Notes under the pieces: model-generated
What the model saw: the letters and a program-made list of their open reading frames with translations, nothing else
The model's database searches: none
Told to the model about the DNA's origin: nothing
Shown: one piece after another, positions 11,836-22,505 of the stretch
Numbering within the stretch: position 1 is the first letter of the stretch
How the letters are laid out: the number at the start of each line of letters is the position of its first letter
Source of the DNA: Xiphophorus maculatus
Taxonomy: Eukaryota > Chordata > Actinopteri > Cyprinodontiformes > Poeciliidae
Length of the DNA: 64,000 nucleotides
Direction of reading: 5' to 3'
Assembly (NCBI RefSeq): GCF_002775205.1
Contig: NC_036457.1
Location: 4,881,524 to 4,945,523, forward strand
Translations under genes and position numbers: made by a program

Positions 11836-14425
11836 AGGCTGCTGATACCCAGCTGTCTGGAAAAGCCTGGGTCAGTGTTCCGCTGCCGGGCTGAGAGAAT
11901 CGGTTAAATTTAGAGCAGAATCACCCCTGATGACCTCAACCAGCCGCCGTGAGTTCGGCCGGACGTCCTGAGGTCCAGAAAGTACCGGGCTGGACCCGCG
12001 GAGCTGCGCCACCTCCACCTGTCTGAGGCGGGACCGCAGTCCGGACTGAACACAGTAGGCGGTTCCGAAGGTTTGGATCGATCAGAGGGCAGAACAGGTG
12101 AGTGGTTCTTGTGGTTCTGGAGCGGCTGAAGATATTAATAATAATAATAATAATAATAGTCAGCTCTGCTTCTGTCTCCTTATTATCTGGTTGAACTAAT
12201 GGTACCAGACCGGTTCTGGTTGGTTCTTTTAGCAAAACAACAGAAGTGATGAGAAGTTCTGTAAGGAAAACTAACAGAACTAATCGGACCCAAACAGCGG
12301 GTGGAACCAGAACCCTGCTGGACCGGGTCAGATCAGAGAGGTTTGGGTTTCCCAGCTCCAGCCTCCTCCCAGAGGGTTTCCACGCTGGACCCGTCCAGAA
12401 CCGGCCCGCTGATAAACACCATGAGATCATCGCTCTAATTCGGTACCGTCGCCCCGCTGTTTGGGTCATAACAGCTGGTTGCCATGGCAGCAGGCTCAGT
12501 GTCTGTCACCCGGATCTCTGTGGGAGTGATGAAGAGGAAGTCCGGATTCTTCCTCAGCTCTGGCTGAAGTCCCAGTTAAATCACGGAGATTTCTCAGCTT
12601 CCTCACACATTTAAAGGGCCAGTGTTGTTAGAAATGGATGTTTTCTGATTTTCTATGTTTGAGAAATCCTTTAGTCTCCATGGCAACCATTCAGCTGCAC
12701 TAAACACCTGGATGGACCTAGCCCCGCCTTCGAGGCGCAGCTCCTCCCCCACTCAGATCCTTCAGACTAGCCAGCAGCAATTAGCAAACAGCTGCTGAGC
12801 TCGTTGTAGGAGCAACGCTGGTAAAAACCTTATAGGGTTAAAGAGGAGCCATGTTGGGATGACTTCCTGGAGGCGGAGCTCCAGAAAGAGCAGGAGCTTC
12901 TTAAAGAGACACAGACACAATTTGAAGATTTTAAATCAGGATTGAAATGTCTTTTAAATTATGTTTGATATGTAATATTTTTATAACACATGACACTAGC
13001 CCTTTAAGAGGATCACAGGTCACCATCAGAGAGCAGGCTGACTGCTCTTCCTCTTCTGTTGTTTCCTTTCATAACTTTTACAGACAGAATTAGTTGGCAC
13101 GGCAACGGGCCTCCAGGTTTCACCCATTGACCTCTGACTTTCTAGGTTCACCCAGCGCAATGAGCTCTGGGTCACAGAATGAGATCAGACAGATGGATGT
13201 TTCAGCCTGGTCCTGTTAGCAGGTTCACCTGGTTCTGGTTCTGGATGATCCGGGTCCAAACATCTTCCTCCTCCTCTTCCTCGGTCCTGGAGGGAAGTGA
13301 CCTCATGGTGAAGGCCTTGACTCCTCCGAACCCCAGACGGAGCGGTTCTGTTCTGTTGGACCGGGCCTGGGAAAGTTCCCCGGGCCCCCAGGGAGCGCCG
13401 GCTCATGGTGTTGGCTCGGTACGGCGAGCAGCAGCTGGACCCGTGTGAAGCGCCTCAGTTTCTTCTTCTCTGACCAACAGCTGCAGCAGAGAGACGGGTT
13501 GGTCAGGAAGGTCCGGTTCCTCTGATCCGGTTCCTCTGACCCGGTTCCTCTGATCCGGTTCCTCTGACTCGGTTCCTTAAAGTTGCGCAGTCAGAAATGA
13601 ACTGGACCCCTCTGAGTTATTCGAGGTTCATATTTTCAACCAGGTTTATTTTTGTTTTCCTCAATAAAAACATAATTTATCAAACAAACAATAAATAATA
13701 ATCATCAACCCTCGGTGTTTTTTATTTTTTTTATCATCGTTGTGAGCCTAGCTACATATTAATCCATCTGGAAAGAGGTTAAACTGGAACCAGTTCAGAC
13801 TGGGAGGACCTGGACTTCAGTCCACTGGTTAAACTGGTCCCAGTGGAAATCTAAGAATTACAATTTTTGCCTTAAACATAAAAAATTAAAGATAAGAAAC
13901 AAATAAACCCTAATAGGGCATATTTTGTGTTAACTGCAGTTTGTTTAATTTCATGGTGTTGGTCTCCTAGCAGCAGTAAGCTCTGGTTCCCAGTGCTAAC
14001 TGGGAGCCAAACTGGTCTGGTGTTGCTCCTCATGTTGTTGTTGTGATATTTTTATGTTGGTATTCCAGAGTAAAAAATAGATGCTGCAGATGCCGTTCCA
14101 GCTAAAAGCAGCCGGATACGATCCAGTTGTCTTCAGTTACCGGCAGCAGATCAGAACCCAGAAGTATTCTCACCCGGCAGGTTCTTCTCTCTTTACGCTT
14201 TCGGGTCTCAGCGTCTCGTCCTGGATGGACCGGTTTCGCTCTGCAGGGTGTGAATTCTTCTGGTTCTGTGAATGACCTGGTCGTCTCGTCAGGTTTAGAA
14301 TATAAAGTCATCCAGATTATGTGGAGAGGTGATGAGCAGTCAGTATCTGCTGTGGATTAATGCCTTAGATTAGAACGTCTTCATCTGCTGAATGAAGCTG
14401 CCTGGTTCTTTCTGCTTCCCTGCAG
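11836..14425. other. Intergenic region upstream of filip1
   Basis: No recognisable exon. It contains an ATA run at 12130-12158, a 17-bp minisatellite of about four units (ggttcctctgatcc type) at 13515-13575, and many AGAACC/GGTTCT words. A non-coding first exon and the promoter of filip1 probably lie here, because a splice acceptor ends at 14425, but I cannot place them. Confidence 0.5.
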
Positions 14426-14432
14426 ATGAGAA

Positions 14433-17400
14433 ATGCGATCCAGGAGCTGCAGCACCGCAGGTCCAGAGGATGGACGCATCCAGACGCACGGCAAGGCCTT
14501 CACCAAGCAGCAACAGGTGGAGGAAGGGGAGAAAGAAGCACCAGAGGTGATGAAGAGGAGGAAGAAAATCCAAAAACAGGAGAAAGATGACCGAACGGCC
14601 ACGACGCAGTCAGGAGACAAAACTGCAAAATGTCCAGAGAGCTGCAGGACAAATCCTCCGGGCCCGACCAGAACCGACCTGCTGCAGCTGCTGGGGATCA
14701 TGGAGGGGGAGCTGCAGGTAGCACAGCTGGGGTAAAACAGCTGGAGGGTAAAACAGCTGCAGGTAGCACAGCTAGGGTGAAACAGCTGGAGGGTAAAACA
14801 GCTGCAGGTAGCACAGCTAGGGTGAAACAGCTGGAGGGTAAAACAGCTGCAGGTAGCACAGCTAGGGTAAAACAGCTGGAGGGTAAAACAGCTGCAGGTA
14901 GCACAGCTAGGGTGAAACAGCTGGAGGGTAAAACAGCTGCAGGTAGCACAGCTAGGGTAAAACAGCTGGAGGGTAAAACAGCTGCAGGTAGCACAGCTGG
15001 GGTAAAACAGCTGGAGGGTAAAACAGCTGCAGGTAGCACAGCTGGGGTAAAACAGCTGGAGGGTAAAACAGCTGCAGGTAGCACAGCTGGGGTAAAACAG
15101 CTGGAGGGTAAAACAGCTGCAGGTAGCACAGCTGGGGTAAAACAGCTGGAGGGTAAAACAGCTGGGGGCGGGGGGGTTGACTGTTTGTGGATTTTTTTAT
15201 CTGAAATATTCTAAAGAAAATCCCAAAGCATAATGCTGACACGCGATTGGCTGGCCTTTCTTTTCCTTGATGCTGATTGGCTAAAGACCGGCTGTTAGCT
15301 TGTGCATTAGCGTCCAGGTCACCGTGTCTCTGCTGGTTCAGCAGCTGCCAGATTAAACCTCAACCTGGATTTTATTCAGGTATTTGTATAATAAATTAAA
15401 AACTTCCCAATAATTTTTACCACAGTTGTTAAAGAAATGCTCCTTTAAGATGGCTGAAAAGCCGCCATGTTGAGAAACATTTGACTCCCAGCTGGTCTGC
15501 ACTTCCTGCCGCTGCAGCCTGTTTCCTGTCTGAGATGAATTATGATGATTATTGTGATTTTTAATGGAATTTTGACTTTAATCATTTTGGGTTTTAAATA
15601 TTTCAAATGTTTTTAGTCACAGTGTTAAATGTTCTTTAGGTGATGATGAATGGAAACATGGCTGCACAGTGGCGCAGTTGGTAGCACTGTTGCTTTGCAG
15701 CAAGAAGGTCCTGGGTTCGATTCCCGGCCCGGGGTCTTTCTGCATGAAGTTTGCATGTTCTCCCTGTGCATGCGTGGGTTCTCTCCGGGTACTCCGGTAC
15801 TCCGGCTTCCTCCCACAGTCCAAAAACATGACTGTCAGGTTAATTGGTCTCTCTAAATTCTCCCTGTGTGAGTGTGTGTGTGTGTCCTGTCTGTCTCTGT
15901 GTTGCCCTGCGACAGACTGGCGACCTATCCAGGTTGACCCCGCCTCTCGCCTGGAACGTAGCTGGAGAGGCAGCAGCTCCTCCTGACCCCATTAGGGACA
16001 AGGGGTGAACAGAAAATGGATGGATGGATGGAAACATATGATAAAAACACAGAGATCGACTGATTGATTATCTGGTTGATTGATTTATTCTGTTTCTGTC
16101 GGACTCTTCTCGATGTTCCGGTTTCTCTTTCCTCCGGATCAGAACCGATCTGAGCTGCTTTCTGTCCTCAGGCCCGGGATGATGTCATCGGGCTGCTGCG
16201 GTCCGACAGAACCGGACCGGAGACCCTGGAGGCCCACTATGGCTCTGCTGCCCCCTGCAGGCCGCTGCAGGCGCTGCAGAGGGACGCGGCGCTTCTCCAT
16301 GGCAACCAGCGCACAGAGGACGTGTACGAGAGGCCGATGGCTGAGGTCAGAAGGTCAAAGCGGGTCTGGCTGTCTCCTTCCAGCTGATTGGTCACTTTGA
16401 CCCGGTCCGGTTCTGATTGGTTTAGATGTTTGTCTTCACATTCTGAGCTAAACCTCAAACAAGCCCTCAAACTCAGCATGATGCTGCCACCACCGTACTT
16501 GGCAGTTGGTATCATTTTTTTATTGGTCGATTTTTAAAATTTATGTTTAAATTATTTATTTTGTTTATTTTTTATTTGTTACAAATATTTCAATTTAATT
16601 TTATTAATTTTGTATGTTTTTTCCTTTTTTATTTATCTTTTGTATTATTTTTCCTTTTTTAATATTTTTCATATTTGTTCTTTTAAGTTTTTTCTTATTT
16701 GTTATTCTTTTATTTTCTTTCTTTATTTTTATTTTTTCAAAGACTATTTGTTATTTATTAAACAGAATTAAATTAACGGTGTGGTCCAAAGCTGCAGCAG
16801 GCTCCCCAGGCTCTCTGGAGCTGCCGGTTCCAGCGTGGGAACTGGACCGGACCGGACCGGGCGGATTGTGCTGACAGGCTCTCGTCTGGTCCTTGCAGCT
16901 GGACCGTCTGGAGGACAAGCAGAAGGAGACGTACAGGCGGATGCTGGAGCAGCTGCTGCTGGCGGAGAAATGCCACCGCCGCACCGTCATGGAGCTGGAC
17001 GGCGAGAAGCGGAAACACGCCGACTTCATCAACAAGAGCGACGACTTCACCAACCTGCTGGAGCAGGAGAGGGAGAGGTGAGCGCAGCGCCTGCTTCTGC
17101 CTGGGCCCGGCTGAGCTCAGCTGATTTATGAGCTTCTAGTTGTCCAGAACTCCTGATCCGAAGAGACGAACCGGAACCGGAGCAAAGATCCGGCTCCAAA
17201 CCGGATCTGAAGCTCTGAAGCAGCTGTTGTTGCTTCGCTGCGTTTAGTTCAGTTCAATTTAAATTCTGTTAAATTAATTTAAAATATTAATTACATTTTT
17301 TAAATATTCAATTTTAATTTCATCTTTTGTGATTTAATTTCCTTTTAAATTAATTAATTAAAATTAATACATTTTAAATTAATTTAACATTTTCCTTTCA

Positions 17401-20400
17401 TTAATTTAAGATTTAATTGAAGGACTCTGTCTTGGCCCGGTTCGGTCCGCTGACGTTTTCCTTCCTCAGACTGAAGCGGCTGCTGGAGCAGGAGAAGGTC
17501 CTGCAGGCCCGGCGGGACCAGCAGCACCGCAGGAGGCTGCAGGAGCTGCAGGACCAGCTGGGGAAGCTCAGGTCCTTCACTCTGCTGCTGGCGGACGAGC
17601 GGCAGCTGCACGTCGAACACATCGACCAGCAGAACCAGAAGATCCAGGATCTCAGCCAGAAGCTGCGGGACCGGGAGCAGCGGCTGGCTGCGACCAGCGA
17701 CGCCGCCCTGCAGGACGGGCAGAAGGCGCTGCGCCTGGAGGCGGAGCTGGAGGCCCAACAGGCGACCTTCAGGCAGGAGAACCAAGACCTGCTGGCCAAG
17801 ATGGCCGACCAGGAGTCCCAGAACCAGCAGCTGAGGCTGAAGCTGGATGGGCTGGCGCAGAGGGCTGGGGAGCTGCAGGAGAGGAACGCCCTGCTGCAGA
17901 AATCAGAGGAGGACCTGCAGCAGCTGAGAGAGAAGATCAGCAGCGGAGAGTGCGGGAACTCCTCGCTCACCGCAGAGCTGGAGAACCTGAGGAAGAAAGT
18001 CCTGGAGATGGAGGGCAAAGATGAAGAGATCACCAAGACCGAGACGATGTGCAGGGAGCTGAGGAACCAGCTGCAGGACCAGCAGAACCGCAACCAGGAG
18101 CTGCGGCTGCAGGTGGACAGCCTCCAGAAGAGGATGGCGGAGCTGGAGAGGCTGGAGGCGGCGTTCGGCAGGAGCCGGACGGAGAGCGCCCAGCTGCACC
18201 AAAACCTGGAGAAGGAGAGGAAGGTGGTGAAAGACCTGGGCACAGACCTGGAACGGCTTCGGACTCGGCTGAAGGAGCTGGAGTCGTCCGAGTCCAAGCT
18301 GGAGACAAACGAGTCGGCCCTCAGAGAGGAACTGCTGAAGCTGAAGTCCTTCACCGTCATCCTGGCGGACGAGAGGAAGACGATGGGGGAGCGGCTGAAG
18401 CAGGAGGAGCAGAAACACGAAGACTTGAGTACGATGCTGAAGGCAGAGCAAGGGAAGGTCACGGAAGTTACCGAGAAGCTGATAGAGGAGAGCAAGAAGT
18501 TCTTCAAGTTCAAGTCAGAGACAGAAGTCCAGCTGGAAGGTCTGACTCTGGAGAGGGAGGAGCTCCGATCGATGCTGAGGAACAGCGAGGAAGAGCGTGA
18601 CGAACTGAACGAGAAGCTGAAGAAGATGAGAGCAGACAGACTGGAGGAGACGGAAAACAGAGACCGAGAAGAAGACAACCGAGTCCAGAAGCTCACCACC
18701 GAGATAGAGAGGCTTAGAGGCCGGCTGGAGCAGCTGCAGGTGGTGGAGGGAGACCTGATGAGGTCAGAGGACGAGTATGACCTGCTGGAGAAGAAGTTCA
18801 GACACGAGCAGGACCGAGCAAACACGCTGTCCAACCTGGTGGACGAGATGAAGGCTCAGGTGGCCAGGAGCAAAGCAGTGGAGCGAGGTGAGGCCAAGAG
18901 TCTGGAGGCCCAGCTGAGGATCCGCTGCAAGGTGGAGGAGGCCAAGACCAGAGAGCTGCGGGTCGAAGTCCTAGCGCTCAAGGAGAAAATCCACGACCTC
19001 ATGAACAAGGAGGACCAGCTCTCCCAGCTGCAGGTGGATTTCTCTGTCCTCCAGCAGAGGTTCCTGGAGGAAGGAGAGAAGAAGAGGCGCCTGAGTGTGG
19101 ATCTGGAGAACCTCGCCAGGGAGCTGGAGGCCTCGAAGCGCTACAGCCGAGCCCTGAGGCCCGGTGTGAACGGCAGGAGGATGGTGGACGTCCCTGTCAC
19201 CTCCACAGCGGTCCAAACGGAGTCAAACGGGTCGGCCGAGGATGAGACCGCAGCCGGATTCATCCGGAAATCCGTTCAGGAGGAGAACCACCTCATGAAC
19301 AACCTCAGACAACACAGCCTGAAGAGGCCCGCGGTTCTGGATCGATACCCTCCGGCGTCAGCAGACCATGGAGGGAGACCCTCAACGCCCTGGATGGGCA
19401 AGAAGGAGGCCGTCACGCCGACTCAGACCAGAGGTTCCTCATCAATGTCCCCGAATCTGGGACGACCTCTTCACATCCGTGTGACACCAGACCACGGGAC
19501 GAGCACGGCCACCCTGGAGATCACCAGCCCGCGGTCTGAGGACTTCTTCTCCAGCACGACCATCATCCCAACGCTTGGTCTTCAGCAGCCTCGCATCACC
19601 ATAGTCCCCAAACCCTCAACTGTCTGCACTGTAAGCGGAGATTCTGATCGGGTCAAGTCTCCAGTTACGATCACCAGCATCTCCAGGACCAAGAGTCCAG
19701 AAAAGCCCCACAGCATTGCTGGGGTCCTGCAGTCGCCGGTGTCCATCATCACAGTCAGCACCACCCCGGTAGCCGAGGTGTGTGCTTCCTCCGACCCTCA
19801 CGAGAGCACCGCCAGGCGGACGCTGATCAAGATGACCTCCGAGAAACCACCAGAGAGGAAGTTCAACAGCAACATCGTAACGACAGAGGACAACAAGATC
19901 CACATCCACCTGGGCTCCCAGTTCCAGAGGAGCTCTGAGGGCAGCAGCAGTCCTCTACTGACCCTCAGACCAACAGGAAGTAGCTGCGACTGCCAGGAAA
20001 CTGGAACGGTGCTCCGCTCCCCGCGCCTGAACAAGATGACCAGCAGTATAACCATCAACCCTGTCACCTCTGCAGCGTCCAGACCCACGCAGCCTCTGGT
20101 GAGTGTCTGAAGATCTCGAGTGACATCTGATCTTCTGACACTTCAAATGATTCTGAATTGTTTCAGGTGACTGAGGATTCTGCAGGTATCAGATGGTGTC
20201 AGGACCAAAACACACTGGATCCGTTTTGGCATCCGATCCAATGGAAAGTTCGGTCTGACAATGTACGCAGCAATTAGAAGACGTTAAAGTCAGTGGGTCC
20301 TCACAGACCACTAGCGATTTCCTACAACAGCATTTCCGACTGCCCAACCACCCGAAACATCAGGTCTATTTTTGTTGAAACTACGCAACAATTAGAACAA

Positions 20401-21411
20401 GTTAAAGTCCATGAGGCCTTGTTAGCCACTGCTAGCCATTCCCTGCGACAGCATCTCCAACTGCCCAACCAAAGGAGACCTGGGGTCTATTTTTGTCGGA
20501 CAGTTGACTGTCCAACTGATGGACCAAGCAAGACCTTTGGTCTATTTTTGTTGAAACCTTGTAGCAGTTAGAATAAGTTAAAGTCATTGTGACCTTGCTA
20601 GCTACTGCTAGCCATTCCATGTGACTGCGTCTCAGGTTGACTGACCATGACAGACCTTGGGTGTGTTTTGGTTGGACGGTTGGCAACTGCATCTTCGACT
20701 GTCTGACCAAGATGGACCGGGAGTCATATTTAGGCCCTGAATTTGATGGGAATGTCATGAGTGAGAGAAGAACTTAGAACGGTAGAAAAGTAAGATGCAG
20801 AAGTACAGCACAAGAGAGAAATGGAGATCTTATGTGAACATTTTTGAGTTTTACTTCCAGACCGTGTTGTTTATGCTAACAGAGTTTCATTGACACATGG
20901 TGGGTATCAACATGGCTGAAATGAGTGCTTTAGTGCTTCATCAGTAGCTTCCACTTATTGCTGTGTTGGTATAACTTGTTAGTGTTAGCAGAGCTAATGT
21001 TTATGATTAGTGCTTTATAGTTAGCTCAGATAGCTTTTTAGTTAGCGGTGCCCACCACTGGTCGTTAGCTTGAAATGTGGAACACGCTAACAAAATCTAC
21101 TGCTGGTAACTGCTTAAAACTTTACGTGAAAAGTCCAGTACTATCCCTTTAAGAGTCGGGTCTTCAAGGTTTCTCCATCCAGGACCTGTGTCTCCTGTTC
21201 ATCCTGGGTTTTATGTTTTCAGCTCAGTTCAGATATGCAGTCGGCTCCGAGCGCAGCCTCACGGGTCCCTGTGCAGCTCAACGGGAAGACGGTTGTGGGT
21301 GTGTCCGCTGTGACGAGGTTGGAGTCTCGGGCCGAAGGCCAGGCGATGAAGATCGAGCTGAGGAAGTCGACGGTGTGCAGCTCGGCGTCTGCAGCAGCAG
21401 GAAAGAGCTGA
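14433..21411 (+). CDS. filip1: Filamin-A-interacting protein 1 (complete, five coding exons)
   Basis: FILIP1 binds filamin A and promotes its turnover, restraining actin remodelling and cell migration in neural and muscle tissue. Exons are 14433-14717, 16172-16345, 16899-17077, 17470-20098 and 21223-21411, giving 1151 residues (human about 1213). The start MRSR matches human. Residues about 79-260 form the CortBP2-type N-terminal region ([48 protein letters not shown]). The large fourth exon carries about 550 residues of coiled coil. Then come the conserved [28 protein letters not shown] and [13 protein letters not shown] motifs. The last exon has the MKIELRKS terminus. The 2.6-kb fourth exon is uninterrupted. 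An out-of-frame ATG at 14426 precedes the start. FILIP1L is less likely, given the residue matches and the neighbours tmem30a, cox7a2 and col12a1. Confidence 0.95.
14718..15167 (+). repeat. 45-bp minisatellite at the filip1 exon 1 splice donor
   Basis: Ten units each start gtagcacagct and end aacagctgcag; starts fall every 45 bp from 14718 to 15123. The first unit begins exactly at the intron's GT, and each unit boundary recreates AGCTGCAG|GTAGCA, the sequence of the true exon 1 donor. In the coding frame each unit has a TAA or TGA. An off-frame 194-aa ORF of 15-residue repeats crosses it and is not considered coding. Confidence 0.95.
15660..16027 (+). mobile_element. tRNA-headed SINE with target-site duplication
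   Basis: The head has a pol III A box (TGGCGCAGTTGG, 15670-15681) and B box (GGTTCGATTCC, 15714-15724). A body with 'tttgcatgttctccctgtg' and 'gcgacagactggcgacc' follows, ending in an ATGG tail. The 10-bp direct repeat ATGGAAACAT flanks it at 15650-15659 and 16028-16037, marking a retrotransposition event. It lies in filip1 intron 1, same sense. It is not a functional tRNA gene. Confidence 0.85.
16470..16505 (-). mobile_element. Short Tc1-like transposase relic
   Basis: The minus strand reads KYGGGSIML, the degraded Tc1 GGGSIM motif, in filip1 intron 2. T-rich low-complexity DNA follows to about 16750. Nothing else is seen in this 553-bp intron. Confidence 0.4.
20283..20720 (+). repeat. Imperfect long tandem repeat in the last filip1 intron
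   Basis: The word gttaaagtc recurs at 20283, 20401 and 20577, each followed by 'gctagccattcc'-like, 'gactgcccaacca'-like and 'ggtctatttttgttgaaac'-like stretches. Spacing is 118 and 176 bp, for about three to four diverged copies. Confidence 0.7.
20885..21150 (+). repeat. GCTA-rich dispersed repeat, copy in the last filip1 intron
   Basis: The order is 'gacacatggtgggtatcaac', 'atggctgaaatg', 'tagcttccactta', 'tgttggtataac', 'gttagcggtgcccacc', 'taactgct'. The same phrases in the same order occur near 47745 (first part) and 34190 (last part), so this is an interspersed family and not chance. Confidence 0.7.
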
Positions 21412-21637
21412 GAACCTGATGAGGATCCGCTCCCAGCAAGCGGCTCCGGCTGCTCATCGGTCCCTTCTTCGGTTTGCTGCTTTGAACGGACGCAGATCCC
21501 AGCCTGGTTCTGTTGGGTTCTGTTTGCACCGTCACCATGCTGCCATCACTGTTCCTGTTTGATGCCGTGTAGCTTCGCTGCTGCTCGTGCAGGTTTGGAC
21601 TTCCAGAGGTACCGTGAAACATTTCTGACCAGAACCA

Positions 21638-21643
21638 AATAAA
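21638..21643 (+). terminator. filip1 polyadenylation signal AATAAA
   Basis: A canonical signal 227 bp after the filip1 stop, giving a short 3' UTR. Confidence 0.7.
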
Positions 21644-22505
21644 CTGTTTATCTAAACTTCAGCTTCTTTCTCTTGTCTCAGCTCTCTGAGTCAAACCTCA
21701 TGGTGAACGACTTTGACATGTTCACCTTTCTGAATTTTAAATCAAGTGGCTTTTTAAGCCACACGTTTCGGGTAAATTGAAATTAAATTAATTTAGCTAT
21801 TTTGTCTGACTGAAATCGTCCATAAAAATGTCCAAAAACACGCAAATGTATGTTAATTCATCACACAGATTAGTGCTGCATATTTTGTACTTAGTTTGTC
21901 AGTTTGTTACATTTTATTTCAGCAAATATTTCTTTAGTCAAGTACAATATTTTGAACAGATCATCACTGTTTAAGTCAGTATAATTATTTTTGATGTTTC
22001 AATTAATTAAAATGTTTCATTTTTTCATCATTTATTAGTTTTACTGCTTTATGTGTCCCATAACTGCAGCTACATTATTTATATAGTTTTGATTGACTTT
22101 AAATCATTTTTCTGAGTTTTATATTCTGTTTGTATTTTTACTTCAATCTATGGAGGAGATATAGGGGTCACTGAAAAGGGAATTCTGAGATGTAAGTCAG
22201 AATTTAATTGCGTCTTTTATTTAAAGTCCATTTTAATTATTATTTTTTTCGGCTTTGGTGTTTTGTTATTTTAAGTTTCTAATTCCAGATTTATTAACTG
22301 TATTACCAAAACGAGCCAGAAGATGGCGCTTTTGAGACAGAAAACAAACACTGTCCTTATCTGGACGGCAGGGGGCAGCACTGGACCTAGAGAAGTAGGA
22401 GGAAGACGTTGGTGGCTGCTGTGATTTTATAACAATGCTTTGAATCCGACAGTTTAACGGTCAACAATTGTTTTATAAACCTCTCACTGGAAACAACCGC
22501 GGACA
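21644..22505. other. filip1-tmem30a intergenic DNA and tmem30a 5' region
   Basis: AT-rich with no gene seen up to about 22310. From 22315 the sequence becomes richer in GC (GATGGCGCT, GGCAGGGGGCAGC) and presumably holds the tmem30a promoter and 5' UTR. No TATA box is obvious. Confidence 0.5.

Noticed and set aside
11585-11894. Poly-Glu and poly-Arg frames
   Set aside because: Translation of the GGA microsatellite only.
13179-13448. 89-codon frame upstream of filip1, considered as a 5' exon
   Set aside because: It does not resemble the FILIP1 N-terminus, which starts at 14433, and no donor fits the acceptor phase.
14718-15167. Possible CRISPR-like array
   Set aside because: Units are contiguous with no unique spacers, in a eukaryotic intron; it is a minisatellite. 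The same holds for the other arrays.
14630-15214. 194-codon frame with ten 15-residue repeats
   Set aside because: It is off-frame to filip1 exon 1 and made by the 45-bp intronic minisatellite, whose period is a multiple of three.
15660-15740. Possible tRNA gene from the A and B boxes
   Set aside because: No cloverleaf acceptor or anticodon arm follows; the boxes belong to a SINE with target-site duplication and tail.
17413-18834. 473-codon Ser-rich frame antisense to filip1
   Set aside because: A shadow of the Glu/Leu-rich coiled-coil exon on the other strand; the + strand frame matches FILIP1 throughout.
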